Assembly (NCBI GenBank): GCA_965659665.1
Contig: CBFHWU010000031.1
Location: 139,501 to 203,500, forward strand
DNA: 64,000 nucleotides
Source of the DNA: CBFHWU01 sp965659665
Lineage (GTDB): Bacteria; Bacteroidota; Bacteroidia; Flavobacteriales; Flavobacteriaceae
Reading direction: 5' to 3'
The notes beneath the pieces were generated by a model. That model searched no databases and was not told where the DNA came from. It was given only the letters and a program-made list of their open reading frames with translations. The number at the start of each line of letters is the position of its first letter. Positions within the stretch are counted from its first letter, which is position 1. The position numbers and the translations under genes are program-made. Shown here piece by piece: positions 36,782-45,163 of the stretch.

Positions 36782-38187
36782 ACCATCTGCATTTTATACG
36801 CTCCAAAAAACAATAGTACTATGCACAAAACAGTCCAGCCTATCAGAAACAACAGATCGTTGATGTAATGAGAAAATACTGAACCCAAAGCTATGGGCTC
36901 GTACGCAAAATCGGGAACTGATTTAAAAAAAATATTACTGGCTTTCCAACTCCAATCCCCTGTTTTCGATCCTCCGAAAGTTTGTTCATCATTGAGCATT
37001 TTAATAAATATTCTTCGATAATTTTCTACTTGCACCAAAAATTCATGATGATGCAAATTATCATTGCCCGAAAATCCCATACTTGCATTTTGCAGAGAAA
37101 TAAAAGGATTAATTATGCCCCCCAATTGATAGCTTCGTTTTTGCTTAGTCAACACCTTTCTTAAGTTCCCAAAATGTTTATCCCATACAACATGGCCATA
37201 TTCTTCGTCCTCTTGCATGCGAAGACCATCAAAATTGATCGGTAGCTTCGACACATGATCAACACCATATTCATCAAGTACTTTTTTTTCCAACGCTTTG
37301 TTGCGTTTGTCAGAGGGGTTATGTCCATCTATTCCTTTGGATCGATCTACTTTCATGGCCGTTGTAAATTCATTTCGACTAGGTAATTCATGCCATTTTT
37401 CAACGGTACTCATCAGTATATTAGGCAAAAAGATAGTCCAGATTATCCAAATACCGACCATTGAAGTGAGGGCTATCGTGGTATTTGTCCAACGGGCTGA
37501 AAAAAATACCGTTAAACCACAGATAATAAAATAATAGAAACAATACGAAATTAAAATAAAGGCAACTCGGATTATAATTTCTTGATTCAAATTTTGTAAA
37601 TGGATCAAAGTGTAGACCAAAAAGGTTAATGACAATAATCCAACTCCATATAACCAAACCGAAATCGTTTTTGAAAAAATTAGTGTAGATGGCCTTGTTC
37701 CTTGTAACACCAATAACTTCAATCTTCCGCTATTTTTTTCGTTGCTGATACTGCTAAAGGCTAAAAAAATTAATAAAACTGGAATAATGAATTGCAATAA
37801 CAATGAGCTTTTGAGTTTTCCAAATTTAGAAATCGCCAGCATTTGAGAAGCTTCTGAATGCACAATTTCATTTTGTACATGACCTTCCACTCGGAGTACA
37901 TTGCCCGTAACGCTATTCACCCCTTCATCTAAACTACTCAACAAATTGGAAGGCTTGAACACATAGGTTCCGAAGTGAGCTGCTCCATGAGGATTCATCT
38001 CTTTGAGGCTCTCCCATTGTTTTCGCATATCTTTTTGAGCTGTAGTATAATGCTCAGTTTGAACTTGAGTTTGTTGATTCCCTAAGTATAAAGACAATAA
38101 AAGAACAAGAATAAACCCCACACTAATCCCCAACAACCATGGAGTACGGAGATAAAATTGCCATTCGTTTTTGATGATTTTCCACAT
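36778..38187 (-). CDS. ABC-2 type permease (DUF3526-type), first
   Basis: A 469-residue membrane protein with one N-terminal helix (WLLGISVGFILVLLLSLYLG), a large periplasmic loop of about 100 residues, then five central helices (LLLQFIIPVLLIFLAFSS, YGVGLLSLTFLVYTLIHL, VGIWIIWTIFLPNIL) and a long soluble segment before a final helix. It is a paralogue of the following permease. The conserved SISNEKNSGRLKLL after the second helix is typical of ABC-2 permeases. It starts 9 bases after the ATPase stop. Substrate unknown; metal control is suggested by the operators upstream. Confidence 0.85.
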   Translation of the reverse strand: MWKIIKNEWQFYLRTPWLLGISVGFILVLLLSLYLGNQQTQVQTEHYTTAQKDMRKQWESLKEMNPHGAAHFGTYVFKPSNLLSSLDEGVNSVTGNVLRVEGHVQNEIVHSEASQMLAISKFGKLKSSLLLQFIIPVLLIFLAFSSISNEKNSGRLKLLVLQGTRPSTLIFSKTISVWLYGVGLLSLTFLVYTLIHLQNLNQEIIIRVAFILISYCFYYFIICGLTVFFSARWTNTTIALTSMVGIWIIWTIFLPNILMSTVEKWHELPSRNEFTTAMKVDRSKGIDGHNPSDKRNKALEKKVLDEYGVDHVSKLPINFDGLRMQEDEEYGHVVWDKHFGNLRKVLTKQKRSYQLGGIINPFISLQNASMGFSGNDNLHHHEFLVQVENYRRIFIKMLNDEQTFGGSKTGDWSWKASNIFFKSVPDFAYEPIALGSVFSHYINDLLFLIGWTVLCIVLLFFGAYKMQMV

Positions 38188-38196
38188 AGTTTTTGC

Positions 38197-38898
38197 TTAG
38201 TTGGTCATATAGTCCAAATACAATTGTTCTAATTCGTGTGCACTGACCTCTTCACTTCGAAGTTCCTTGACCAACGTCCCTTTTTTTAGAATACCAATAC
38301 GATGACAAACTTCTCTCACCCGAAAAATATCGTGTGATGCCATAAGGATGCTAGCTCCATTGTCAGCTAATTTTTTTAGTAATTCAGTAAGTTCATTGCT
38401 TGCTAAAGGATCTAGTCCGCTTGCGGGTTCATCTAATAGATAAACTTTTGCTTTTTTTGCATATGCAATGGCAATTCCTACTTTTTGTCGCATTCCTTTA
38501 GAATAAGCAGATATTTTTTTGCGGTGTGTTTCGCTTTGCAACCCACATGTGGTAAGAAAATCTTGTAATTCTGTTTTTGAATAACGTAAACCTGCCAAAC
38601 GACAGAAATAGTCTAAGTTTTCAATCCCAAACAAATAGGGATAAAGATTTACATTTTCGGGAATATAACCGATCAATTTTCGAACTTCTTGCGCCTCTTC
38701 ATAGGAATTAATTTTATTGATCTTCACCATTCCTGAATCGGGTTTAAGAAAACCCAACAACATATTAATAGTTGTAGATTTTCCAGCTCCGTTTGCTCCC
38801 AAAAGACCTAAAATTTCTCCTTCTTTGACCGTTAAAGTGAGGTTATCAATTGCGGCATGACCTTTGAAAAATTTCGTAACGTTTTGTACTTGTATCAT
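38197..38898 (-). CDS. ABC transporter ATP-binding protein
   Basis: A 233-residue ABC ATPase. Walker A GANGAGKST is at about 34-42, the signature YSKGMRQKVGIA is present, and Walker B VYLLDEPASGLDPLA and the switch region MASHDIF follow. It belongs to the ABC-2/CcmA-type subgroup (also NosF-like). It is the first gene of the operon with two DUF3526 permeases and MerC. Its start codon is 19 bases from the proximal palindromic operator, and a -7 element TATATTTG on its strand (38937 to 38930) overlaps that operator. The operon therefore looks directly repressed by the divergent Fur-family regulator. Confidence 0.93.
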   Translation of the reverse strand: MIQVQNVTKFFKGHAAIDNLTLTVKEGEILGLLGANGAGKSTTINMLLGFLKPDSGMVKINKINSYEEAQEVRKLIGYIPENVNLYPYLFGIENLDYFCRLAGLRYSKTELQDFLTTCGLQSETHRKKISAYSKGMRQKVGIAIAYAKKAKVYLLDEPASGLDPLASNELTELLKKLADNGASILMASHDIFRVREVCHRIGILKKGTLVKELRSEEVSAHELEQLYLDYMTN

Positions 38899-38916
38899 GA
38901 CTCCATATTATATAAA

Positions 38917-38931
38917 TGCACCTCAGTTGCA
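38917..38931. promoter_or_regulatory. Fur/Zur-type operator 1 (proximal to ABC operon)
   Basis: TGCACC-TCA-GTTGCA is a 6-3-6 inverted repeat with one mismatch. It overlaps a minus-strand -7 element TATATTTG (38937 to 38930) for the ABC operon. A second copy of the same pattern lies 37 bases away near the regulator gene. Matched copies flanking a divergent Fur-family gene support an autoregulatory operator. Confidence 0.6.
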
Positions 38932-38953
38932 AATATAAAATATTTTTTCTTAT

Positions 38954-38968
38954 TGCAACATAGTTGTA
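38954..38968. promoter_or_regulatory. Fur/Zur-type operator 2 (proximal to regulator gene)
   Basis: TGCAAC-ATA-GTTGTA is a 6-3-6 inverted repeat with one mismatch, and its left half is identical to the consensus half of operator 1. It sits just before a plus-strand -7 element TATATTTG at 38970-38977, so a bound repressor would block the regulator's own promoter. On the minus strand its TTG could serve as the -33 of the ABC promoter. Confidence 0.6.
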
Positions 38969-38981
38969 TTATATTTGTTTA

Positions 38982-39362
38982 GTGGGAATTGTAAGAAAAA
39001 CAAAATCAGTACATGTATTGCTCAATTTATTTGGGCAAACTAATGATGCATTGTCCGCTGTAGAATTGGTAAGTCGTCTTCAGCACCAAATGAACAAGAC
39101 CACTGTTTATCGCATTCTGGAACGTATGCAAGATGAAGGTCTTGTACATTCTTTTGTAGGAAAAGATGGATTAAAATGGTACGCTCAGGGTAAAGGCTAT
39201 TCCTTGTTACAACATGATGATGTTCATCCTCATTTTCAATGTCGAAATTGTGGTAAAACAGCATGTATTCCTGTAGACATTTCTATTCCATCTATTCCAA
39301 AATATAAAATTGATTCCGCTGAACTATTATTAATAGGCCAGTGTGAACATTGTCTTTTTTAG
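38982..39362 (+). CDS. Fur-family metalloregulator (Zur-like)
   Basis: A GTG at 38982 gives a 126-residue protein (VGIVRKTKSVHVLLNLFG). An in-frame TTG at 38964 is possible but lies inside the operator. The winged helix is seen in ALSAVELVSRLQHQMNKTTVYRILERMQDEG. The metal-binding region is HPHFQCRNCGKTAC, with the structural CxxC, and a second CEHC lies at the C-terminus, as in Fur/Zur/PerR proteins. The protein is shorter than typical Fur (about 140-150). The target metal cannot be fixed by sequence; zinc is my guess from the Zur-like form and MerC neighbour. It faces the ABC/MerC operon, with two operators between them. Confidence 0.85.
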   Translation: MGIVRKTKSVHVLLNLFGQTNDALSAVELVSRLQHQMNKTTVYRILERMQDEGLVHSFVGKDGLKWYAQGKGYSLLQHDDVHPHFQCRNCGKTACIPVDISIPSIPKYKIDSAELLLIGQCEHCLF

Positions 39363-39855
39363 TAGGAACCCCAAGTATTCCTCACGTTCATCACGCACTA
39401 GAAATTGAACTCCTTATTTTTTACCCATTCATTGATTAATCGTTTATTTTATCTTAACCGCACTGCTTGTTTTTACTAATGATCTCTTCAGCTTTGTAAT
39501 TACTATCCATGAGATATTTCAATAAAAAGGGGATGTAAAAATATATTGGTTTTAATTTTTTTATGCTTTAAAATCTAAATATCCTTAACCATTTTTGTGT
39601 GATAAAAAGTTTTAATCACTTCTTTATGTTTATGTGATTTTAACTAATTGTTGTGATTCACAGGCCTACGTAGGAAGAAAGTCGATAAAATTTTGTGGTT
39701 AATACATTTATTTTATAATGATATTATTACTGTTATAATTTGAAGGCTTAAAGTAGTTATTGGAATAGGCTTTTATTCGTCATAAGTGAAGGTAATAAGA
39801 TTGAGTCAATCTTTATGCTTTTCGCTTTATTAATTTTTAAAAGAGAAAATCATTC
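39363..39855. other. Non-coding gap, nothing recognised
   Basis: A 493-base AT-rich region between the 3' ends of the Fur-family gene and the thioredoxin-like gene. I see no coding frame, terminator or RNA. A perfect 10-base palindrome CCTACGTAGG at 39665-39674 is the only notable motif. Confidence 0.6.
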
Positions 39856-41025
39856 TTAGATCATTAAATTTTCTTTTTTTAAAAAAGATATTATCGTTTG
39901 GAGCGGTCCTCTACAAAGTACTTTTTTGTTTTTTCCATCTACAACAAAATATGTTGGATATCCTGATACTGCCATTTCATCGGCAAAATTTCCGAACTCT
40001 TTTAGGATTCTATAGTTTTGCCAAGGATGATTATTTTTCTTAACAAAATTCGACCATAATAAATGGTCGGGGTCGATAGACATTCCAATAATTTTTACCC
40101 CTGATTTTTTAAATTCAGGATATAATTCTGACTTTATACGCTTATGATCTGCTATACATGGGGCACAACCGACAAACCAAAAGTCTATCAAATAAATGGA
40201 ATTATGGTCTAAAGAAATTTTTTCTTCTTCTCCATTGCGATTACTGAATTTAAAATCTGAAAAATTCATGTAAGTAGCATTTATTAATTTGTCGAGCGGT
40301 GTATTTCCTAATATTTTTGTTTGAAGTTTTATATCTTGTTTTGAAACTAATGTTTTTATTTTTTTGAGCTCTTCTTTGTTCAGGTGGTTATCTTGGATAA
40401 TTTGATTTGTAAGCGTATTTACAAATGAACTGTTGGGTTTTTTTTTGATTTCTTCCAATAAAAATTCATTCGCTGCAATTTGAGAATCAGTTAGGGCTAA
40501 TGTTGTATAGTCTTTCAATATTTTCTCGGCATAATAATAGCTTGGAGCACCTATTATGGTATCTATAATTATTTTATCTTCCTTAACGTTTAGTTCGATT
40601 GTAATGTCATTCCCTTCTAAAGCGAGAAGAACAGAAGGGTATGTTTTTTCTGTTTTTAAAACGAGCATATACAAATCATTGATAGATTCATCTAAGGTAA
40701 CTTCAATTGGGTTTGTGATAGGATTCATTTTATTGGGGTTAAAGCTCCTCCCTTTACAAAATTGAAAGCTTTCAAGGTTTGATGCGTTGTTAACATTTAT
40801 TTTCACCGACGATTTTGATTCAATTTTTGTTTGCTTGTCCTTTTTTATTTTCTTCTCACAACCAATAAAAAAACAACAAAAGATGCATAATAGATACAGG
40901 TGTTTTCTAGTTTTTTTAAGACTAAAAATTACATTTTGTTTTTTAAAGTTACTGGAATGAACATGACGAAGTGTACCGTCCAAAGGAGTTTCAATTGGGG
41001 ATAATTTTTTTTGAGTTGCGAGCAT
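39856..41025 (-). CDS. TlpA-like thioredoxin-fold lipoprotein
   Basis: The frame has 389 codons. A lipoprotein signal lies unusually late: basic KKTRKH, hydrophobic LYLLCIFCCFF and lipobox FIGC with Cys56. No ATG, GTG or TTG exists close before it, so the first 35 residues are either a genuine extension or reflect a lost or rare start. The C-terminal domain (about 250-389) is AhpC/TSA-thioredoxin-like, with redox motif VGCAPCIADHK (CxxC), the typical IGMSIDPDHLLWSNFVKKNNHPWQ and cis-Pro GYPTYFVVDG. The middle part is the DUF4369-like beta domain often found before such thioredoxins. Likely a periplasm-facing disulfide reductase. Confidence 0.85.
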   Translation of the reverse strand: MLATQKKLSPIETPLDGTLRHVHSSNFKKQNVIFSLKKTRKHLYLLCIFCCFFIGCEKKIKKDKQTKIESKSSVKINVNNASNLESFQFCKGRSFNPNKMNPITNPIEVTLDESINDLYMLVLKTEKTYPSVLLALEGNDITIELNVKEDKIIIDTIIGAPSYYYAEKILKDYTTLALTDSQIAANEFLLEEIKKKPNSSFVNTLTNQIIQDNHLNKEELKKIKTLVSKQDIKLQTKILGNTPLDKLINATYMNFSDFKFSNRNGEEEKISLDHNSIYLIDFWFVGCAPCIADHKRIKSELYPEFKKSGVKIIGMSIDPDHLLWSNFVKKNNHPWQNYRILKEFGNFADEMAVSGYPTYFVVDGKNKKVLCRGPLQTIISFLKKENLMI

Positions 41026-41452
41026 GAGTAGGATTTTGTTGGTAATTTAGCTGTTTAGGACGCCGTTAAATATAATATATTTTATTGATGTTGTGGGTAA
41101 AATTTTATATGGTTACCACAATGGTATTCATTAGAAATATTGTGCTGTGATTTTATCATCTTAACCAGCGCTTAAAAGTATAAAAAGCATTCTAAATAAA
41201 TAGAGGGTATATTTTTTATAAAAGATCTTCATGTTTGGTTCTCCGTTTATGAATTGTGTTGTAATAGTAACATAGCCCTAGGTAATCGAGTGTTGATGAA
41301 ATCTTTATTATTAATCTCAACACTATCTAGAAATTAGATGGTGAAATTATTAATTATATTTCTCCATTTTATTATAGCACCAACATTAAAAATTGAATAT
41401 CAAATAAGATTACCGTTGCCATAAGAGTTGATACGGTTCATAAAATAGGAGC
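41026..41452. other. Non-coding gap, nothing recognised
   Basis: A 427-base AT-rich stretch upstream of the thioredoxin-like gene, before the terminator of the DUF885 gene. No coding frame or clear promoter was found. Confidence 0.55.
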
Positions 41453-41487
41453 AAAAAAAAAGCACCTCGTTTGAGGTACTTTTTTTT
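41453..41487 (-). terminator. Rho-independent terminator of the DUF885 gene
   Basis: AGCACCTC (41461-41468) pairs with GAGGTACT (41473-41480) around a 4-base loop, with one G-U pair in the minus-strand RNA. Runs of A and T on both sides give a U-tract in either direction. It lies about 50 bases after the stop codon of the DUF885 gene on the minus strand. Confidence 0.85.
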
Positions 41488-41532
41488 ATGGATATCATCC
41501 ATATTATTGTTTTTTTAGGACAATATATATCC

Positions 41533-43380
41533 TTAGCTTTTAGATTTAATATACTCATCAACAAAGTCCTCTAAAATATTCAAAGGAATTGCCCCGTGAG
41601 AAATCACCACTTCATGAAATTCACGAATATCAAATTGATCCCCTAAGATTGTTTTAGCCTTTTCACGTAATTCTAATATTTTCAACATTCCAATTTTATA
41701 AGCTGTTGCTTGACTGGGCATCACAATATGTCTTTCGACCATTTTGATGATATCTAGTTCCGCATTGGGCGTATGGGTGGTGTAATATTCAATTCCTTTT
41801 TCTCGCGTCCATTTTTTGGCATGTATTCCCGTATCAACCACCAATCTACAGGCTCTCCAAAGTTCCATGGCTAAACGTCCAAAATCTGAGTAAGGATCGG
41901 CGTAAAAACCCATTTCTTTTGGGATAAATTCTGAGTATAAACCCCAACCTTCGGTATAGGCGGTATATCCTCCAAATTTCCTAAACATAGGAACATTTTC
42001 TAGTTCTTGCTGAATAGCCAATTGCATATGATGCCCAGGAATTCCTTCGTGATAGGCCAATGCTTCCATCTGATATATGGGCATTGACTCCATATCATAC
42101 AGGTTGGCATAATAAATTCCTGGTCTAGAGCCATCGGCTGCAGGACGATTATAAAATGCCTTTCCTGCAGATTTTTCTCTAAAGGGCTCTACTGCTTTAA
42201 CGATAATATCTGCTTTGGGCTTAGTGATAAATATTTCGTCCAATCGAGTTTTCATACTATCAATCAATTTCACGGCTTCTTTTAGATAAGCTTCTTTTCC
42301 TTCTTGATCTGCACTGTAATAAAACCTCTTATCTGTTTTCATAAATTGGAAGAAATCTTGCAAGTTTCCTTCATACCCCACATTCTCACGAATAGCATCC
42401 ATTTCTGTATGGATTCGTGCTACCTCACTCAATCCTATTTGGTGAATTTCGTCTGCCGTTAAATCGGTAGTTGTTGTTCGTTTTAACGCAGTATTAAAAA
42501 AGGCTTCTCCATCAGGAAATTTCCATGCTCCGTGATCAGAATTAGCTCTATTTTTTTGTCCCTTAACAAAAGAGATAAGCCCCTCATATGCAGGTTTTAC
42601 AGCATTTAATAAAGCTTCATTGGCCTGATCAAATAATTTAGCTTTAGTTTCATCATCAATGTCAAGCATGCTCACTTTTTGTGTAAAGTCTTCTAATAGT
42701 GTACTTTGTTTGTCAGAGCTGTCAAAAGGTTGACCTACTAAAATATTTTCCGAATCATTCACTACTTTGTCAAATACAAATTTTGGTGGTATAATTCCAA
42801 TTGCTTCTCGTGCTTCTAGGTTTTGTACCAACTGCTTGAAGTATACCTTAAAACCATTTAATCTAGCAATATAAGCTTCAGCATCTGAAACATTATCGAC
42901 ACGATGCATATTAATCATAAATGCAGGCTTACCAGATTGAGCACCAAACATCTGATTCACAGGATAATTATGTAATCGATATTGGTAATCTTTAATACTA
43001 TTTTCAACGCTTTGCTTAAAGAGTTTATAGCTTAACAATGCATCTTTTGATAGTGCAGCCACATTGACTGAATCTGTTAACCAAAGCAATTCTTCTTTAT
43101 TTATTTCCAAATCTCTCTCTGAAGCGGTAGGAGAATTATCATTTAATTTTCCATAATCTTTTTTTATTCCGAGTCGTGTTTGAAATTCTGGATATCGGTT
43201 TACTAGACCATCAAAACTTTTTTGAAAAAAATCATTCACTTTTTTTGATTCTGCTGCAATCTCTGCTTCGGTGTACACTTTTTTTGTTTCTTTTTTACAT
43301 GAAACCATTACGGACATGACGCTTAAGAAGAGCACTGTTTTTAAAATTGTTTGTTTCATCATTTTTTTTATTGAATGCAC
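41533..43380 (-). CDS. DUF885 metallopeptidase-like lipoprotein
   Basis: A 615-residue lipoprotein (signal MMKQTILKTVLFLSVMSVMVSC, lipidated Cys28; an internal Met at 7 or 8 could be the true start). The DUF885 family signature is intact: MEALAYHEGIPGHHMQ with His444, Glu445 and His450/His451, forming an HExxxxHH-type zinc site. This is followed by GGYTAYTEGWGLYSE, which supplies the further Glu ligand. Length is normal for the family (about 580-620). Members are predicted M32-like zinc peptidases of the cell envelope. A terminator follows, and the gene appears monocistronic. Confidence 0.9.
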   Translation of the reverse strand: MHSIKKMMKQTILKTVLFLSVMSVMVSCKKETKKVYTEAEIAAESKKVNDFFQKSFDGLVNRYPEFQTRLGIKKDYGKLNDNSPTASERDLEINKEELLWLTDSVNVAALSKDALLSYKLFKQSVENSIKDYQYRLHNYPVNQMFGAQSGKPAFMINMHRVDNVSDAEAYIARLNGFKVYFKQLVQNLEAREAIGIIPPKFVFDKVVNDSENILVGQPFDSSDKQSTLLEDFTQKVSMLDIDDETKAKLFDQANEALLNAVKPAYEGLISFVKGQKNRANSDHGAWKFPDGEAFFNTALKRTTTTDLTADEIHQIGLSEVARIHTEMDAIRENVGYEGNLQDFFQFMKTDKRFYYSADQEGKEAYLKEAVKLIDSMKTRLDEIFITKPKADIIVKAVEPFREKSAGKAFYNRPAADGSRPGIYYANLYDMESMPIYQMEALAYHEGIPGHHMQLAIQQELENVPMFRKFGGYTAYTEGWGLYSEFIPKEMGFYADPYSDFGRLAMELWRACRLVVDTGIHAKKWTREKGIEYYTTHTPNAELDIIKMVERHIVMPSQATAYKIGMLKILELREKAKTILGDQFDIREFHEVVISHGAIPLNILEDFVDEYIKSKS

Positions 43381-43912
43381 CTCATTTATGTATCAATCGC
43401 TTGTTAATATGCAGAAGTGAATGAGATGGTTTAAATTTTATTATTCTTAAAAATAGAAATAAAAAACAAAAGTACAACAAGATATATTGCTATTTTTTGT
43501 CGAGCACACTTTTTTATTTTGAGTAACTATTTGTGGGGCAATTTCAAGCTGTGATTTATGAAGTAATTGTTTTAACATTTTGTGACTAGAAATATACTTT
43601 TTTCTTCATGACGTTGATGTCCATACATAAAATTCAATTCATATACGTTATCCGTTTTGTTTTCAGCTCAGCCAATTATGGTTTTAAGAGAAGCAGAATA
43701 TTGGGGGATACGCATAAAGGGATTTAATGATTAGAGGGTTGTTTTGGTCATTGATTTAACATAAGTTGGTAGGGAGTAAAATCAAGGGGTTTTTTGGTGT
43801 GTGTTGCCTGTAAAATAGGCATAAATTTCTACCACTTTGATTGAAAAAAAAACTTTTTAAAATAAAACTTGACTAACACTTTATTTTATACTTTTATGCT
43901 TAATAAAATGAA
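43381..43912. other. Divergent non-coding region, nothing recognised
   Basis: A 532-base AT-rich intergenic region between the divergent DUF885 and flavodoxin-fold genes. I found no coding frame, RNA or repeat, and no convincing -7/-33 pair. Confidence 0.55.
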
Positions 43913-44491
43913 ATGAAAAACTTAATTGTTATCGGCCATCCTAGTAAAGAATCCTTCTGTTATGACGGTATTTTTTTGACGGTAAAAAACGAACTTCAAC
44001 AACCTGGCCAAGAAACTGAAGTCATTGATTTGTATAGAGATAGCTTTACTCGTCCTAGAGAAAAGTTAATTAATATGTACAAAGAACTAGTAACTTGGTG
44101 CGATAGAATTTACATTATTTCTCCTGTTTGGTGGTTTAGACTAACTCCCAGAGTAGAGATTTTCTTTGATGAGGTTTTTACGCCTGGATTTGCATACAAA
44201 TTTGTCAACATTACAAAAATATATGCCTACCCAAAGCCTTTTTTAAAAAATAAAAAAGTTAGAACCTACATTACACATGGTGCACCAGCAATTCCTGTAC
44301 TTACGATTTATCTTAATTCTGTAAAACTCAGATTGGTGATGGGTGTTTATACTTTTGTTTTTGGATGGAGACTGTCGCTTTTTTCAAAAACGAAACAATT
44401 TTGGTCAGTTCCTTTTGTATCGCAAGAAAAGAGAAAAAAATACATCAGTTCTGTAGCTAAAGACATCAAAAAAGACCTTAAAGAAGGTTAA
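43913..44491 (+). CDS. Flavodoxin-fold NAD(P)H oxidoreductase (NQO1/MdaB-like)
   Basis: A 192-residue protein with the flavodoxin-like fold. The FMN/FAD phosphate-binding start is LIVIGHPSKESFCYDGIF, then CDRIYIISPVWWFRLTPRVEIFFDEVFTPGFAY. The latter closely follows the NQO1/KefF/MdaB family motif PVWWxxxPA...FD.V...GFAY. The length matches the family (about 175-200). Such enzymes perform two-electron reduction of quinones or related electrophiles. The segment KTKQFWSVPFVSQ near the C-terminus is less conserved. It has no operon partner; a degraded hydrolase follows on the other strand. Confidence 0.85.
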   Translation: MKNLIVIGHPSKESFCYDGIFLTVKNELQQPGQETEVIDLYRDSFTRPREKLINMYKELVTWCDRIYIISPVWWFRLTPRVEIFFDEVFTPGFAYKFVNITKIYAYPKPFLKNKKVRTYITHGAPAIPVLTIYLNSVKLRLVMGVYTFVFGWRLSLFSKTKQFWSVPFVSQEKRKKYISSVAKDIKKDLKEG

Positions 44492-44641
44492 TCTTATTAA
44501 CGGTAAAACAATTACTCTAATTTTTATTTTACTATAAAATCATAAGCTAACTCCGTTAAATTTTTTTCTCAAATTTTGTTTTCTAAACTCCGTTTCTTTA
44601 ACCCTCTAAGGATAAAGCCCTAGTGCCATTCCGTTGGAATG

Positions 44642-44884
44642 CTAAATAGATTTTAAATTTTCGGCTTTACTAAATGCTATTTTTGGAGCATTATCTACCC
44701 ATTCATGAGGTAGAGTTCCCTTCTGGCTCCTTAATCTGTAACTTATAGACAACGCCACCCATTTACGAAAAGCAAAATATTTAGTCATCTGATCAAGATA
44801 CTTATATCCTTTATTCCCCCTTGAAGATCTTCCACCAAGAATGAATATGATAGGAGGGGTACCCCCACATTCCTTAGAATTCTT
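44642..44884 (-). pseudogene. Degraded alpha/beta-hydrolase (esterase) fragment
   Basis: An 81-codon open stretch without a start codon reads PPIIFILGGRSSRGNKGY, then YLDQMTKYFAFRKWVALSI, SYRLRSQKGTLPHEW and DNAPKIAFSKAE to a stop at 44642. This follows the N-terminal core of esterase-type alpha/beta-hydrolases (oxyanion HGGG strand, helix, 'SYRL' strand); the HGGG appears decayed to LGGR. Upstream to about 45030, in other frames, are further protein-like pieces (HSYAGLSFHTLVEEKEFER), suggesting frameshifts. No nucleophile GxSxG follows downstream. The remaining sequence in the 672-base gap 44492-45163 is unassigned. Confidence 0.6.
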
Positions 44885-45163
44885 TCAAATTCTTTCTCCT
44901 CGACAAGCGTATGAAAAGAAAGTCCAGCATAACTATGTCAAACAAAATCCAAGGGTTGTTTTCGAAACTATTAATGTATGGTCAATACCAATGGATTTGG
45001 TATCCTTCTGTTTACCGACTAATCGTAAATAGAAATACTTCCTATATTATTAAAATTAATTTGTTTGTTGGCTAAAAAAATATAAAACATTAAACATAAA
45101 AACAGCAAAATTAACGTCCACTAAAGGTGCATTGGGATAATGATGATATACCGTGATAACCTC

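Noticed and set aside
44841..45032. 63-residue plus-strand frame
   Set aside because: It lies opposite the esterase relic, has no family pattern, and the minus strand gives a better protein-like reading.
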